A stretch of 13,673 nt of DNA, from contig JAFQGN010000068.1 of assembly GCA_017398245.1 (NCBI GenBank), positions 1-13,673 of the forward strand, written 5' to 3'. The position numbers and the translations under genes were made by a program. Below the pieces are notes generated by a model. It searched no databases. It was given only the letters and a program-made list of their open reading frames with translations, and was not told where the DNA came from. This document shows positions 13,629-13,673 of the stretch, one piece after another. Source of the stretch: Clostridia bacterium (GTDB lineage Bacteria > Bacillota_A > Clostridia > Christensenellales > Aristaeellaceae). Position 1 is the stretch's first letter, and each line of letters begins with the position of its first letter.

Positions 13629-13663
13629 GCCGGTCTGTGCAAAAGCGCAGGCGGCCGTTTTTT
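13629..13663 (+). terminator. Second intrinsic terminator
   Basis: An imperfect stem pairs GCCG..CTGTGC (13629-13640) with GCGCAG.CGGC (13645-13655) around an AAAA loop, followed by TTTTTT (13658-13663). No rightward gene lies between it and the terminator at 13453, so it appears to be a backup copy belonging to the repeat module. Confidence 0.65.
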
Positions 13664-13673
13664 CTTCATTATA

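Overview
The window is GC-rich and densely coded. It reads as chromosomal DNA of an anaerobic Bacillota (Clostridia-type) bacterium: sepF, divIVA, yggT, ireB, a yrrD-like PRC-barrel gene and a DUF1292 gene occur together, as in low-GC Gram-positive relatives, although this DNA is itself GC-rich. No species can be named from the sequence alone.

Layout. Fourteen genes run leftward, from about 9903 down to 225. First come an HlyD-like adaptor, yggS (PLP protein), sepF, yggT and divIVA, which form the cell-division block. A DUF5665 membrane protein, lspA and an RluA/RluD pseudouridine synthase follow. Then come a PRC-barrel protein, a 53-residue yrzQ-like protein and an AI-2E-family permease. A terminator and a strong promoter separate these from the last unit: ireB, an aldo/keto reductase with a C-terminal two-cluster ferredoxin domain, ruvX and DUF1292. 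To the right, lgt, pncB and recX run rightward. Near-back-to-back divergent promoters lie between the HlyD-like gene and lgt.

How the genes fit together. The leftward genes match two Bacillus subtilis blocks that are far apart there: ylmE-sepF-ylmG-ylmH-divIVA-ileS-lspA-ylyB and yrrD-yrzQ-yrrI-alaS-yrzL-yrrK-yrzB. Here they sit end to end. The expected ylmH, ileS and alaS are absent, and a ferredoxin-type aldo/keto reductase lies between ireB and ruvX. The themes are septum assembly (SepF, DivIVA, YggT), lipoprotein maturation (Lgt and LspA, encoded in separate units), rRNA modification, NAD salvage (PncB) and recombination control (RuvX, RecX).

Most of the window is ordinary core genome. 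The best leads are in non-coding DNA and gene arrangement. The sepF-yggS spacer is made of decayed tandem repeats that resemble the 3' end of yggS. Two copies of a composite hairpin-plus-terminator module lie downstream of recX. The other leads are the redox enzyme coupled to ireB, an unusually long SepF linker, and a C-terminally extended Lgt. No mobile element, CRISPR array, rRNA or tRNA was found.
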